Source: Lacimicrobium sp. SS2-24 (GTDB lineage Bacteria; Pseudomonadota; Gammaproteobacteria; Enterobacterales; Alteromonadaceae). Taken from it: a stretch of DNA of 64,000 nucleotides. The notes beneath the pieces were generated by a model. It saw only the letters and a list, made by a program, of their open reading frames with translations. It was not told the origin of the DNA and ran no database searches. The translations under genes were made by a program, and so were the position numbers. Each line of letters starts with the position of its first letter. The stretch's first letter is position 1. This document shows, piece after piece, positions 55,593 to 63,986 of the stretch. The DNA lies in contig NZ_NIWW01000008.1 of NCBI RefSeq assembly GCF_002201535.1, positions 124,001-188,000 of the forward strand, in the 5' to 3' direction.

Positions 55593-56623
55593 GTCAGCAT
55601 ACAACGTCATCTGAATTGCGCCCTGCTGTGCGCATCGAGGCGTCTGAATCGCCATCCTCAGAGGCGGATAACCTGCGCCCTGCAATGCATGTTGAAGAAG
55701 AAGCCTTCAAATCAGAGCCTGAGCCCCCGGACGACGAAGGGCAAAGCAACAAAGCGCCACCCGGAAAACTATTTTGGTTTACCGCGGCGGTGTTGGTGAT
55801 GTCTTTGGTCCAATTAGCTGTCAGCCTCTATGCTGCCTTTACTTCTGGCGCCTGGTTGGGGTTAGTCTGGCTGGTGATACTGACGGCGGCTGGTGCACTG
55901 GCTGGCATAGCGCTGGTGCGCGAGTGGCAGGCTTTTACACAGTTGGAGCAGCGCAATCACTGGCAGGAACAGGGGCGTTTGCTGGCCAATAGTCCAGCCA
56001 TTGGTGAAGCCAGAAGCTATTGTCAGGAATTGGCGACCCACTTGCCGGAATCTGCACAACCCTTGGTGACACAGTGGCAGGCAACACTGCAGCCACACTA
56101 CGCCGACAAAGAGGTCATGGCGCTTTTTGAGCAACAAGTCCTCAGTGTTATTGATCAGCGGGTTGTCACACAAATCAGTCGGGAATCCGGTGCCTCAGCA
56201 ATGATGATTGCGCTGAGCCCTTTTGCGACGCTGGACATGCTGTTAGTGCTGTGGCGGAATCTAAAGATGATTAACCAGATAAGTCACAGTTACGGTGTAA
56301 AAACCGGATACTGGGCCAGAATACGGCTGATACGTAATATGTGCCACAACATCATTTACGCTGGTGCCAGCGAATTGGCCGCCGATGCTTCGGTATGGGC
56401 GCTGGGCGGCAGTCTCAGCGCGCGACTTTCCAGCCGCGTTGCTCAGGGGTTGGGAGCCGGCGTATTAACCGCCAGAATGGGCGTTCAGGCTGCACGCCTG
56501 TGCCGACCAATGGCGTTTATTCACAGTCCTTCACCCAACATCAGTCGCATCGCATCCAGCGTGCTTGAGCGGCTCCGAGCGGTAGATTCACAAAGCGATA
56601 AGAAAACCCATTCCAATCCATAG
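55589..56623 (+). CDS. ycjF: YcjF-family membrane protein (DUF697)
   Basis: A 344-residue inner-membrane protein with two helices (about 62-85 and 90-112) and a C-terminal DUF697 region (about 205-310; SPFATLDMLLVLWRNLKMINQIS). The N-terminal 55 residues are acidic and disordered. It is the partner of ycjX in the Psp stress neighbourhood; the precise role is unknown. Confidence 0.9.
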   Translation: MSQHTTSSELRPAVRIEASESPSSEADNLRPAMHVEEEAFKSEPEPPDDEGQSNKAPPGKLFWFTAAVLVMSLVQLAVSLYAAFTSGAWLGLVWLVILTAAGALAGIALVREWQAFTQLEQRNHWQEQGRLLANSPAIGEARSYCQELATHLPESAQPLVTQWQATLQPHYADKEVMALFEQQVLSVIDQRVVTQISRESGASAMMIALSPFATLDMLLVLWRNLKMINQISHSYGVKTGYWARIRLIRNMCHNIIYAGASELAADASVWALGGSLSARLSSRVAQGLGAGVLTARMGVQAARLCRPMAFIHSPSPNISRIASSVLERLRAVDSQSDKKTHSNP

Positions 56624-56696
56624 AGACGCCCCCTGCATGGATTGAAGATGTGATGTCCTCAGCATGCAGGCGATGGATCTCTGATTCCGGTCACTT

Positions 56697-56714
56697 TGTA
56701 AAAATAATGTTACG
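56697..56714 (+). promoter_or_regulatory. TyrR-box-like site before phhA
   Basis: TGTAAA-AATAAT-GTTACG matches 10 of 12 fixed positions of TGTAAA-N6-TTTACA. It is 102 bases before phhA, and tyrR is encoded 1.6 kb downstream. It probably mediates aromatic amino-acid control of phhAB. Confidence 0.6.
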
Positions 56715-56815
56715 CCTTTACGCACGACTGAAAAGACGAGCCTGCTTTTTCTTTGCCACTATTTAAGTAGACTCACGTCCAACTAAAGTCGTGTAAAACG
56801 AAGTGATAGGAACTT

Positions 56816-57616
56816 ATGAGTAAGAACACCCAGTACGTATCACGTCAGTCGGACGAGAATGGGGTTATTCACTGGAGTGATGAGGAAAACGCTGTATGGC
56901 GTGATCTGGTCGCCCGTCAGCTGGAGATTATAGAAGGGCGTGCGTGCGATCAGTTTATGCATGGCCTGGAGCTGCTTGATTTACCTGCGGATCGCATACC
57001 TCAACTGGCCGAGGTTAATGAGGTGCTAGAGCGTGAGACCGGTTGGCAAGTGGCAGAGGTTCCTGCGCTGATAAATTTTGACGAGTTTTTTCGTTTGCTG
57101 GCGAACAAGCGTTTTCCTGTCGCAACCTTTATCAGGACTCGCGAAGAATTTGATTATCTTCAGGAACCCGACATTTTTCACGAAATTTTCGGGCACTGCC
57201 CCCTGCTGACAAATCCGGCATTCGCGCATTTTACCCATACCTATGGCAAGCTGGGTTATGCTGCAAGTAAGCAGGATCGTGTTTATCTGGCCCGCCTGTA
57301 CTGGTTTACCGTTGAGTTTGGGTTATTACGACAAAACGGTGATCTGAGAATATATGGTGGGGGTATCTTATCTTCACCGGGGGAAACCATCTATGCCCTT
57401 GAAAGTGATAAGCCTGAACGGCATAAAATGGATCCGGTTGAAGCGCTCAGAACGCCTTATCGTATCGATATCATGCAGCCGGTGTATTATGTGTTGGAAA
57501 ATCTGGACGCACTGTTTGAGATCTCCGATATGGATATTATGGCATTGGTCGAACAGGCCAGGTCGTTAGGTTTGCACGAGCCCAAGTTTCCGCCTAAAGA
57601 AAAAATGGCCAGTTAA
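56816..57616 (+). CDS. phhA: Phenylalanine 4-monooxygenase
   Basis: An iron- and pterin-dependent hydroxylase converting phenylalanine to tyrosine. The protein has 266 residues and is a monomeric bacterial type without a regulatory domain. The iron ligands are the two His of [11 protein letters not shown] and the Glu of WFTVEFGLL. It is 17 bases from phhB, which recycles its pterin cofactor. Confidence 0.96.
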   Translation: MSKNTQYVSRQSDENGVIHWSDEENAVWRDLVARQLEIIEGRACDQFMHGLELLDLPADRIPQLAEVNEVLERETGWQVAEVPALINFDEFFRLLANKRFPVATFIRTREEFDYLQEPDIFHEIFGHCPLLTNPAFAHFTHTYGKLGYAASKQDRVYLARLYWFTVEFGLLRQNGDLRIYGGGILSSPGETIYALESDKPERHKMDPVEALRTPYRIDIMQPVYYVLENLDALFEISDMDIMALVEQARSLGLHEPKFPPKEKMAS

Positions 57617-57633
57617 TTAAACAGAGGAAGAAA

Positions 57634-57975
57634 ATGACAGAATTATCTCAACAGAAGTGTGAAGCCTGTCGCGCAGATGCTCCTAAAGTATCTGATGATG
57701 AGCTGAAAACCCTGATGGCTGAAATCCCAGACTGGACACCTAAAGCCGTGGATGGTGTGATGCAGTTGGAGCGTGAGTTTAAATTCAAGAACTTTAAGCT
57801 GGCAATGGCGTTTGCTAACAAGGTGGGTGAACTGGCAGAGGCGGAATTTCATCACCCCTCTATTTTGCTTGAATGGGGTAAAGTCACAGTGACCTGGTGG
57901 ACTCATGCCATCAATGGCTTGCACAAGAATGACTTCATCTGTGCAGCTAAAACAGATGAGCTGCTAGAGAGCTGA
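57634..57975 (+). CDS. phhB: Pterin-4a-carbinolamine dehydratase
   Basis: Regenerates the tetrahydropterin cofactor for PhhA. The protein has 113 residues. The active-site motif [21 protein letters not shown] holds the family's paired His, and a second conserved His lies in [12 protein letters not shown]. Co-transcribed with phhA. A terminator joined to repeat element D follows. Confidence 0.95.
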   Translation: MTELSQQKCEACRADAPKVSDDELKTLMAEIPDWTPKAVDGVMQLEREFKFKNFKLAMAFANKVGELAEAEFHHPSILLEWGKVTVTWWTHAINGLHKNDFICAAKTDELLES

Positions 57976-58001
57976 GCACAGTATGTTAGCAAAGAAAAAA
58001 G

Positions 58002-58023
58002 GAGCACACCGTGCTCTTTTTTT
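58002..58023 (+). terminator. Rho-independent terminator of phhAB
   Basis: GAGCAC (58002-58007) pairs with GTGCTC (58011-58016) around ACC, with an A-run before and a T-run to 58023. The repeat element starts at 58024. Confidence 0.92.
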
Positions 58024-58115
58024 ATGTCCATGGAAGGACGGTATGTCAGAGCTGTATGGAACAGAGCTCTGACGATGTCCATGGAAGGACGGTATGCCGG
58101 AGTTGTCGGGAGCCG
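58024..58115 (+). repeat. Terminator-linked repeat element, locus D
   Basis: One full 51-bp unit (from 58024) and a partial second (from 58075), each starting ATGTCCATGGAAGGACGGTA. The hairpin is the strongest of the four loci: GTCAGAGCT (58045-58053) with AGCTCTGAC (58065-58073), nine perfect pairs. The outer pair occupies the same positions as in loci A and B (the G of TATG and the C before GATGTCC). The partial unit ends GTCGGG, like the last unit of locus A. Confidence 0.9.
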
Positions 58116-58406
58116 CATTTCAGTGACATTTTAGACAATTAACTCGGGTGAAGAGGGGGGGCGGGATAACATAAACGCCAGGCCTCTCTCGTTGCCTGAT
58201 TACTCTCGATGCCAGATTGTTTTCTTCCTGGCAACCGTCACGGGTATTAAACCTGCATAAGTCCGCAATGGCCGATTTCTCCTGGCGTGGCGTCAGAGTC
58301 TTGTTGTTTCGAACTGAGATCAGATGCGCCTTCAGGCAGAGATTTTCCTGTTTTCCACATCGCAGATGGCATAAAATGTTTACAACTAAATGGCCGAGGT
58401 ATATGT
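58116..58406. other. Leader of tyrR
   Basis: No gene is seen. A perfect TyrR half-site TTTACA occurs at 58379-58384, 23 bases before tyrR, but its partner half is poor. I could not assign a promoter with confidence. Confidence 0.4.
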
Positions 58407-59963
58407 ATGCGTTTGGAAATCAGTTGTCAGGACAGATTAGGGATCACTCAGGATGTGCTGGATATCCTGGTCGAATATGAAATTGATCTGCGCGGAATCG
58501 AAATAGACAAAGCCGGAAAAATTTTCCTGCACTTTCCAAACATAGACTTTGGCGACTTTCAGCATCTTATGCCCAAAATTCGCAGAATCGAAGGCATTGA
58601 AGATGTCAAAACAACCCCTTTCATGCCCATCGAGCGAGAGCAAAATCAGCTCAGAGCCCTGCTTAAAACACTACCGGACCCGGTCTTTTCCATTGACCCC
58701 AAAGGCCAGGTGTTGCTGGTTAATGAAGCGGTGTTATCGAGTCTTGAAAGTGATTATGAAGATGTGGTGGGGCAGGATATTACTGAACTGGTCAAGGGCT
58801 TCAATTTTGTCAGGTGGATGGATGGTAAAGATGTTTACGCCCAGACCCACAAAGTGAAGTTTATTGAACAGGATTTCCTGGCAGACATTTTGCCCATCAA
58901 TGTGACCGATGGTGAGGGCGGTGAGATCCTCGCGGGTGCCGTATTGTTGCTCAAGTCGGAATATCGTTTAGGGCAACAACTGACCGTGTTTCATCAGGCC
59001 AGCGATGATTGCTTCGCGCAGGTACAGGCGCAAAGTGTGCAAATGAAAAGGGTGGTGCGTGAAGCCAAAAAAATGGCCGAGCTGGATGCACCCATCCTGA
59101 TTTATGGAGAAACCGGGGCAGGTAAAGAATTGATTGCCAGAGCCTGTCATCAGGCTAGTCGCCGTGGCACCAGTCCCTTTTTAGTGTTGAATTGCGCTGC
59201 AATTCCCGATGAAGTGGCCGAGCAGGAGCTGTTTGGTTGTGCGCCAGGCAGCTATGGCAATGAGAAGAGCCAGGTCGGGCTGCTGGAACAGGCGCAAAGT
59301 GGCACATTGTTTCTGGATGAAGTGGGTGACATGTCGCTGCAAATGCAGGCAAAGCTTTTGCGGGTTCTGCAGGACGGCTCTTTCAGGCGGGTCGGAGATG
59401 CGACCGAAGTCAAAGTGGACGTGCGTATTATCAGTACCACGCAAAAAGACCTCAGTTTGATGGTGCAGGAAGGGAAGTTTCGTGAAGATCTTTACTATCG
59501 GCTCAATGTCTTAAGTCTTGCCATTCCGCCGTTGCGTGAACGTAAATCAGATATCATTGCATTGGCAGAATTTTTCCTGAAACAACAAAGCAGTAAGCTG
59601 GGACGCAGACCGCCCACTCTGAATAAATCCTGTGTCGATTACCTGCAGTCTTACCCCTGGCCCGGTAATGTAAGGCAACTCGAAAATGCCTTGTATCGTG
59701 CCTTAAGCCTATTAGAGAAAGATGAACTCGGACGAGACGATGTGCAACTGCCCAGCAGTATGGGGGCACCGAGCTATTTCAGTGAACAGATTGAAGGTAC
59801 GTTGGATCAGGAGGTGAAACGCTTTGAAAAAGATCTTCTGCGTCGTCTGTATCCTTCTTACCCCAGTACCCGGCAACTGGCCAAGAAGCTGGGGCTGAGT
59901 CATACCGCCATTGCCAACAAACTGCGTGAATATGGCATAAATAAGAAGACTGTAAAGGTTTAA
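58407..59963 (+). CDS. tyrR: Aromatic amino-acid regulator TyrR
   Basis: A transcription factor for aromatic amino-acid genes, 518 residues. The order is an ACT domain (1-75, MRLEISCQDRLGITQDVLD), a PAS domain (about 80-190), an AAA+ domain (about 205-430; Walker A GETGAGKE) and a C-terminal helix-turn-helix (STRQLAKKLGLSHTAIANKLREYG). The GAFTGA loop is missing (the position reads GCAPGSYG), as in enteric TyrR, so it should work with sigma-70. The start ATG 58407 has GAGG seven bases upstream and fits the enteric start. The open frame to 58287 is not conserved. Confidence 0.95.
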   Translation: MRLEISCQDRLGITQDVLDILVEYEIDLRGIEIDKAGKIFLHFPNIDFGDFQHLMPKIRRIEGIEDVKTTPFMPIEREQNQLRALLKTLPDPVFSIDPKGQVLLVNEAVLSSLESDYEDVVGQDITELVKGFNFVRWMDGKDVYAQTHKVKFIEQDFLADILPINVTDGEGGEILAGAVLLLKSEYRLGQQLTVFHQASDDCFAQVQAQSVQMKRVVREAKKMAELDAPILIYGETGAGKELIARACHQASRRGTSPFLVLNCAAIPDEVAEQELFGCAPGSYGNEKSQVGLLEQAQSGTLFLDEVGDMSLQMQAKLLRVLQDGSFRRVGDATEVKVDVRIISTTQKDLSLMVQEGKFREDLYYRLNVLSLAIPPLRERKSDIIALAEFFLKQQSSKLGRRPPTLNKSCVDYLQSYPWPGNVRQLENALYRALSLLEKDELGRDDVQLPSSMGAPSYFSEQIEGTLDQEVKRFEKDLLRRLYPSYPSTRQLAKKLGLSHTAIANKLREYGINKKTVKV

Positions 59964-60324
59964 ATACATCAAGCTTGACAGGCTGTTGCACGGATAGGAA
60001 GGTTCGATATTCCCCTTTGGCTAAGTGAAGTGGGAGAATAGCTAACAAGGTGTTTTGCAACGAATTTGTAATACTAAAACGGAACGAAGGGTAGGGACGA
60101 CATCTTGCCTGGTCTTTTTTATGATTAAGGGCAGGTCTCGTCGTCATCGCTGTTATCGATACAGAATTAACTCATAGGCGGGTGGGAGTGATATGACTCC
60201 GCTGCAGTCGAAAGTGCACCTTAACCGACGAGGTTGCATTGATGCTGATAGCCACCAAAGTGGTGAACAGCGTGAGTCGATTCTGGATACATCCATAGTT
60301 GGAATAAAGAAGTCTGAATAGCCA
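59964..60324. other. Gene-free region between tyrR and FAH gene
   Basis: No gene is seen in 361 bases. One imperfect hairpin stands out: GACGAC (60096-60101) with GTCGTC (60140-60145) outside and TGCC (60106-60109) with GGCA (60130-60133) inside, with TTTTTT in the loop. It could be tyrR mRNA 3' structure. The FAH gene has no strong ribosome site. Confidence 0.45.
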
Positions 60325-61341
60325 ATGAAATTAGCAACATTAAAAAACGGAACCCGGGACGGCCAACTTGTGGTTGTCAGCAAAGATCTGAAAACTGCTG
60401 TTGCCGTCACCCATATTGCACCGACCATGCAGTCTGCACTGGACAACTGGGATACGGTTTCAATGCACCTGCAGGCGACCTATCACTCACTGAGTATCGG
60501 GCAATTGGATGATGTCATTGCCTTTGATCCAAATGAATGTGAATCGCCGCTGCCTCGTGCTTATCAATGGGCTGATGGCAGCGCATACGTTAACCATGTT
60601 GAGCTGGTCAGAAAGGCCAGAGGCGCGGAAATGCCAGAGAGTTTCTGGACCGATCCGCTGATGTATCAGGGCGGCTCAGATGATTTTCTCGGACCAATGG
60701 AAGATATTCTGATGCCCAGTGATGAATGGGGCATTGATTTTGAAGGTGAAGTGGCCGTGGTTACTGGCGATGTTCCAATGGGCGTGTCGCCTCAGGAAGC
60801 GGGCAATCACGTGCGCTTGCTGATGCTGGTGAATGACGTCTCTCTGCGGGGTCTGATTCCCGGCGAGCTGGCCAAAGGTTTCGGCTTCTTCCAGTCAAAA
60901 CCGTCGTCTTCGTTTTCTCCGGTGGCGGTGACCCCCGATGAGCTGGGGGATTACTGGCAAGATTTCAAAGTGCATCTGCCTCTGTTATCTACATACAATG
61001 AAAAGCCCTTTGGTAAGCCTCAGGCTGGCGAGGACATGACCTTTAATTTTGGTGAGTTGATCGCCCATGCCGCGAAGTCCCGTAACCTGGGGACTGGCTG
61101 TATTATTGGCTCGGGAACAGTATCCAACAAGCAAGGCACGGACCATGGCACCTCGATTGATGAAGGTGGCGTGGGTTACTCCTGTATTGCTGAGGTGAGA
61201 ATGATTGAAACCATTCGTGATGGTAGGCCCAGCACCAGCTTTATGAAGTTCGGGGATCGTATTCGTATTGAGATGCTGGATGAAAGTGGCGACAGTATTT
61301 TTGGCGCTATTGATCAACAAGTAAAAGAGTATCGCTCGTGA
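60325..61341 (+). CDS. Fumarylacetoacetate hydrolase family protein
   Basis: Probable fumarylacetoacetase, the last step of tyrosine degradation, giving fumarate and acetoacetate. The protein has 338 residues. The FAH fold has metal and catalytic features in WGIDFEGEVAVVTGD, VNDVSLRGLIPGE, KPSSSFSPVAVTPDELG and the NLGTGCIIGSGTVSNK segment. The adjacent maleylacetoacetate isomerase (4-base GTGA overlap) makes this substrate the best guess. Homogentisate dioxygenase and 4-hydroxyphenylpyruvate dioxygenase are not in the window. Confidence 0.88.
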   Translation: MKLATLKNGTRDGQLVVVSKDLKTAVAVTHIAPTMQSALDNWDTVSMHLQATYHSLSIGQLDDVIAFDPNECESPLPRAYQWADGSAYVNHVELVRKARGAEMPESFWTDPLMYQGGSDDFLGPMEDILMPSDEWGIDFEGEVAVVTGDVPMGVSPQEAGNHVRLLMLVNDVSLRGLIPGELAKGFGFFQSKPSSSFSPVAVTPDELGDYWQDFKVHLPLLSTYNEKPFGKPQAGEDMTFNFGELIAHAAKSRNLGTGCIIGSGTVSNKQGTDHGTSIDEGGVGYSCIAEVRMIETIRDGRPSTSFMKFGDRIRIEMLDESGDSIFGAIDQQVKEYRS

Positions 61342-61991
61342 GCTTGAAGCTTTACGGATACTGGCGTTCCTCGGCCAGCTACAGAGTTCGCATCGCCATG
61401 AATCTCAAAGATCTGGATTATGAGATTGTGCCGGTGCATTTAGTCAAAGACGGCGGTCAGCAGCATCAGTCGCCCTATAGCCGACTGAATCCTGCTGAAC
61501 TGGTGCCTACACTGGTGGATGAAGACGAAGACATTATTCTCAATCAGTCGCTGGCCATTATCGAATACCTGGACGAGCGTTATGATTCAGGTATAGCGCT
61601 GTTGCCTGAGCATAAGCTACAACGTGCCAGAGTGCGCGCCCTGGCCTACGATATCGCTGCTGATATTCAACCGCTGGTGAATCTGCGAGTCCTGCAGTAC
61701 CTCGAACAGCATCATGGGGTAGCGGACGAGCAGAAACCCGAGTGGTGTCGTGAATGGATCGGTCGGGGCTTTCGGGCCATAGAAGAGCGCTTGCAAACCA
61801 CAGCCGGTAAGTATTGCTTTGGTTTTGACCTCTCTTTGGCTGATATTTGTCTGGTGCCCCAGGTCTTCAACGCACAGCGCTTTGGGGTCAACATGGGCGA
61901 TTATCCGTTGATTTCGCGTATTGCCACTAACTGTAACCAGCTAGAGGCATTCCAGCGGGCGCTGCCTGAGAATCAGCCCGACGCCAGTTAA
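61338..61991 (+). CDS. maiA: Maleylacetoacetate isomerase (zeta-class GST)
   Basis: A glutathione-dependent isomerase turning maleylacetoacetate into fumarylacetoacetate. The protein has 217 residues. The zeta-class motif is SSASYRVRIAMNL (Ser11-Arg18 region; Ala replaces the Cys of eukaryotic SSCS). The glutathione-contact NPAELVPTLVDED and NQSLAIIEYLDE segments are present. It starts at GTG 61338, overlapping the FAH gene stop. Confidence 0.94.
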   Translation: MSLKLYGYWRSSASYRVRIAMNLKDLDYEIVPVHLVKDGGQQHQSPYSRLNPAELVPTLVDEDEDIILNQSLAIIEYLDERYDSGIALLPEHKLQRARVRALAYDIAADIQPLVNLRVLQYLEQHHGVADEQKPEWCREWIGRGFRAIEERLQTTAGKYCFGFDLSLADICLVPQVFNAQRFGVNMGDYPLISRIATNCNQLEAFQRALPENQPDAS

Positions 61992-62051
61992 CGCGATTAG
62001 CTGTTAGTGGTCAGGCGCCAGAGTCCGGCAGGAACGGCGCACTGATCACTT

Positions 62052-62519
62052 TCAGCTGCTTTTTATGGGCAATTCGGTGGTGTTCTTGACCTGCTTGAGA
62101 GCAAAGGTTGAGCTGAGATGGTCGACGCTGGGCAAATGAGTCAATTTACTTTTGAGCAGATGCTCATACTCTTCAATGCTTTCAACAACGACTTTCAGAA
62201 GATAGTCTTTCTCGCCGCTGGTGGTGTGGCATTCAACCACTTCGGGAATGTCCTGTACTGACGCCTCGAAGCTATTCAATGACTCCTCGTCATGATTTTT
62301 CAGGGTGACATAAATAAAAACGCTGACACCGAGGTTCAGCTTTTTGTTATCCAGCAGGGTAACCTTGCGCCGAATAATGCCGTCGCTTTCGAGCTTTTTG
62401 ACTCTGCGCCAACAGGGCGTATGCGACAAGCCCACCCGTTGACTTAATTCCGCCATAGACACCGTGGCATCTTTTTGTAAAACCCGCAGTATTTCCCTGT
62501 CAAATTTATCTAGTTTCAT
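62052..62519 (-). CDS. Lrp/AsnC-family transcriptional regulator
   Basis: A DNA-binding regulator of 155 residues from ATG 62519 (MKLDKFDREILRVLQ). The N-terminal helix-turn-helix is VSMAELSQRVGLSHTPCWRRVKKLE, and the C-terminal RAM ligand-binding domain includes VECHTTSGEKDYLLKVVV. The frame is open to 62549, but those ten residues are not typical. It is divergent from leucine dehydrogenase, so local control of that gene by a branched-chain amino acid is a fair guess. Confidence 0.92.
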   Translation of the reverse strand: MKLDKFDREILRVLQKDATVSMAELSQRVGLSHTPCWRRVKKLESDGIIRRKVTLLDNKKLNLGVSVFIYVTLKNHDEESLNSFEASVQDIPEVVECHTTSGEKDYLLKVVVESIEEYEHLLKSKLTHLPSVDHLSSTFALKQVKNTTELPIKSS

Positions 62520-62587
62520 AAAACGCTTACAGATAATAAAGTTGCCCAAGGATGCGGAAAAAAAGTTTGTTTTTCAAGGGAATTTAA

Positions 62588-62603
62588 TAGGATGTCTATC
62601 CTA
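62588..62603. promoter_or_regulatory. Dyad between Lrp-type and leucine dehydrogenase genes
   Basis: TAGGAT (62588-62593) and ATCCTA (62598-62603) flank GTCT. The site lies 69 bases before the Lrp-type start and 133 before leucine dehydrogenase, in the shared control region. Confidence 0.5.
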
Positions 62604-62736
62604 GGAATGTTCAGATTCGATTACAGGAGTTGCGTCAAGTGTTAACAGGATTCGAACATAGCAAGACATATCCTCTGAACCATGCGCTAACATGTGCGCC
62701 ACATTATCGCTATCACAACCTTTCAGGTGAATATCT

Positions 62737-63792
62737 ATGTCTGTTTTTGATCACGCGGCTTATGACAAACACGAGCATGTTGCTTTCTATCATGATGTCA
62801 AAAGTGGTCTCAAAGCCATTATTGCAGTGCACAATACTAACCTGGGTCCGTCTTTGGGTGGGTGTCGCATGTGGCCCTATGCCAATAGTTCAGAAGCATT
62901 AACAGATGTACTGAGATTGTCCAAAGGCATGTCGTATAAGTCGGCCATGGCGAATTTGAAGCTCGGTGGTGGCAAGTCCGTCATTATTGGTGACCCACGC
63001 AAAGAAAAAACAGCAGACATGATGCTGGCGATGGGGGATTTTGTGCAGAGTCTGGGAGGCAAGTATATCAGTGCTGAGGACTCTGGCATTTCAGTCAGTG
63101 ATCTGAAAACCATGTCTCAGCGCAGTGATTATATTGCCGGAACTCAGGCTGCCTACCGCTACGACGGTGGTCCGGCCGATGGAAATCCTGCGCCCTCCAC
63201 CGCTTATGGTGTGTTTATGGGGCTCAAAGCTTCGGTGGCTTATGGTCTGAAGACTGATCTTAACGGTGTGTCAGTGGCGATCCAGGGGCTGGGGCATGTC
63301 GGGTATCGGTTGGCCGAGCACCTGCATAATGCAGGGGCTAAGCTCTATGTCACTGATATCTACCCTGACAACCTGGAGCAGGCGAAGCAGCAGTTTAATG
63401 CAACAGTAGTATCTCCGGATGAGATTTTTGCCTTAGATGTGGATGTGTTTGCACCCTGTGCCCTTGGCTCGGCCATTAATGACCAAACCATTGATCAGAT
63501 AAAGGCCCGGGTTATCGCTGGTGCGGCCAATAATCAGCTGGCAGAAGAGCGCCACGGTCAGGCACTGAAGGATAAAGGCATTTTGTATGCCCCCGATTAC
63601 GTGATTAATGCCGGTGGTGTCATCGATATCTACCATCAACGCCAGGGCAGTTCAGCACAGGCGCTGCGGGAGCACCTTGAAGGGATTGGTGAGACACTCA
63701 ACGAAATTTATCGTAAAGCGGAGCAACAAGGGCTTCCCACCAATATCGAAGCCAACAAAATTGCTGAACAACGCTTTTTAATGAAAGGCTGA
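62737..63792 (+). CDS. Leucine dehydrogenase (Glu/Leu/Phe/Val dehydrogenase family)
   Basis: NAD-dependent oxidative deamination of branched-chain amino acids. The protein has 351 residues. Lys68 and Lys80 (LKLGGGKSVI) match the substrate and catalytic lysines of the family, and LGPSLGGCRMWPY precedes them. The Rossmann loop is GLGHVGYRLAEHL (about 183-195). AGGTGA precedes the ATG by about six bases. It is divergent from the Lrp-type regulator. Confidence 0.93.
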   Translation: MSVFDHAAYDKHEHVAFYHDVKSGLKAIIAVHNTNLGPSLGGCRMWPYANSSEALTDVLRLSKGMSYKSAMANLKLGGGKSVIIGDPRKEKTADMMLAMGDFVQSLGGKYISAEDSGISVSDLKTMSQRSDYIAGTQAAYRYDGGPADGNPAPSTAYGVFMGLKASVAYGLKTDLNGVSVAIQGLGHVGYRLAEHLHNAGAKLYVTDIYPDNLEQAKQQFNATVVSPDEIFALDVDVFAPCALGSAINDQTIDQIKARVIAGAANNQLAEERHGQALKDKGILYAPDYVINAGGVIDIYHQRQGSSAQALREHLEGIGETLNEIYRKAEQQGLPTNIEANKIAEQRFLMKG

Positions 63793-63804
63793 GCCGAAAC
63801 CGGC

Positions 63805-63833
63805 TTGAATCCTGTCCGGGCATCAGCCATAAT
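63805..63833 (+). promoter_or_regulatory. ffs promoter
   Basis: -35 TTGAAT (63805-63810), a 17-base spacer, -10 CATAAT (63828-63833), then the GC discriminator GCGCGCC. Transcription would start near 63841, about 32 bases before mature 4.5S RNA, leaving a short leader for RNase P to remove. Confidence 0.8.
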
Positions 63834-63840
63834 GCGCGCC

Positions 63841-63864
63841 GCCTGAGAGGGAATCCTCTCGGGC
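63841..63864 (+). other. Hairpin in the ffs leader
   Basis: GCCTGAGAGG (63841-63850) pairs with CCTCTCGGGC (63855-63864) around GAAT, with one T-G pair. It lies at the expected start of the ffs transcript and could be leader structure, or a terminator for leucine dehydrogenase with a weak T-tract. Confidence 0.5.
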
Positions 63865-63872
63865 CTTTCAAT

Positions 63873-63986
63873 GGTGGTCCTGTTGGTCCTCCCGCAATGA
63901 TACTTTATGAACCCGGTCAGGCCTGGAAGGGAGCAGCCGCAGTAAAGAACTCATGTGCCGGGATGTGGCTGGCAGGACCGCCACCC
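63873..63986 (+). ncRNA. ffs: 4.5S RNA (bacterial SRP RNA)
   Basis: The RNA of the signal recognition particle, which binds Ffh. It is about 114 nt. The terminal stem GGTGGTCC pairs with GGACCGCC. The conserved apical domain has GTCAGGCCTGGAAGGGAGCA with the GGAA tetraloop, followed by the symmetric-loop AGCAGC, then TGTGCCGGGATG near the 3' side. Close to the enteric ffs in length and layout. Confidence 0.96.

Noticed and set aside
58287-58406. 40-residue N-terminal extension of TyrR
   Set aside because: Enteric TyrR starts at the equivalent of ATG 58407, which has a good ribosome site. The extension shows no conserved features.
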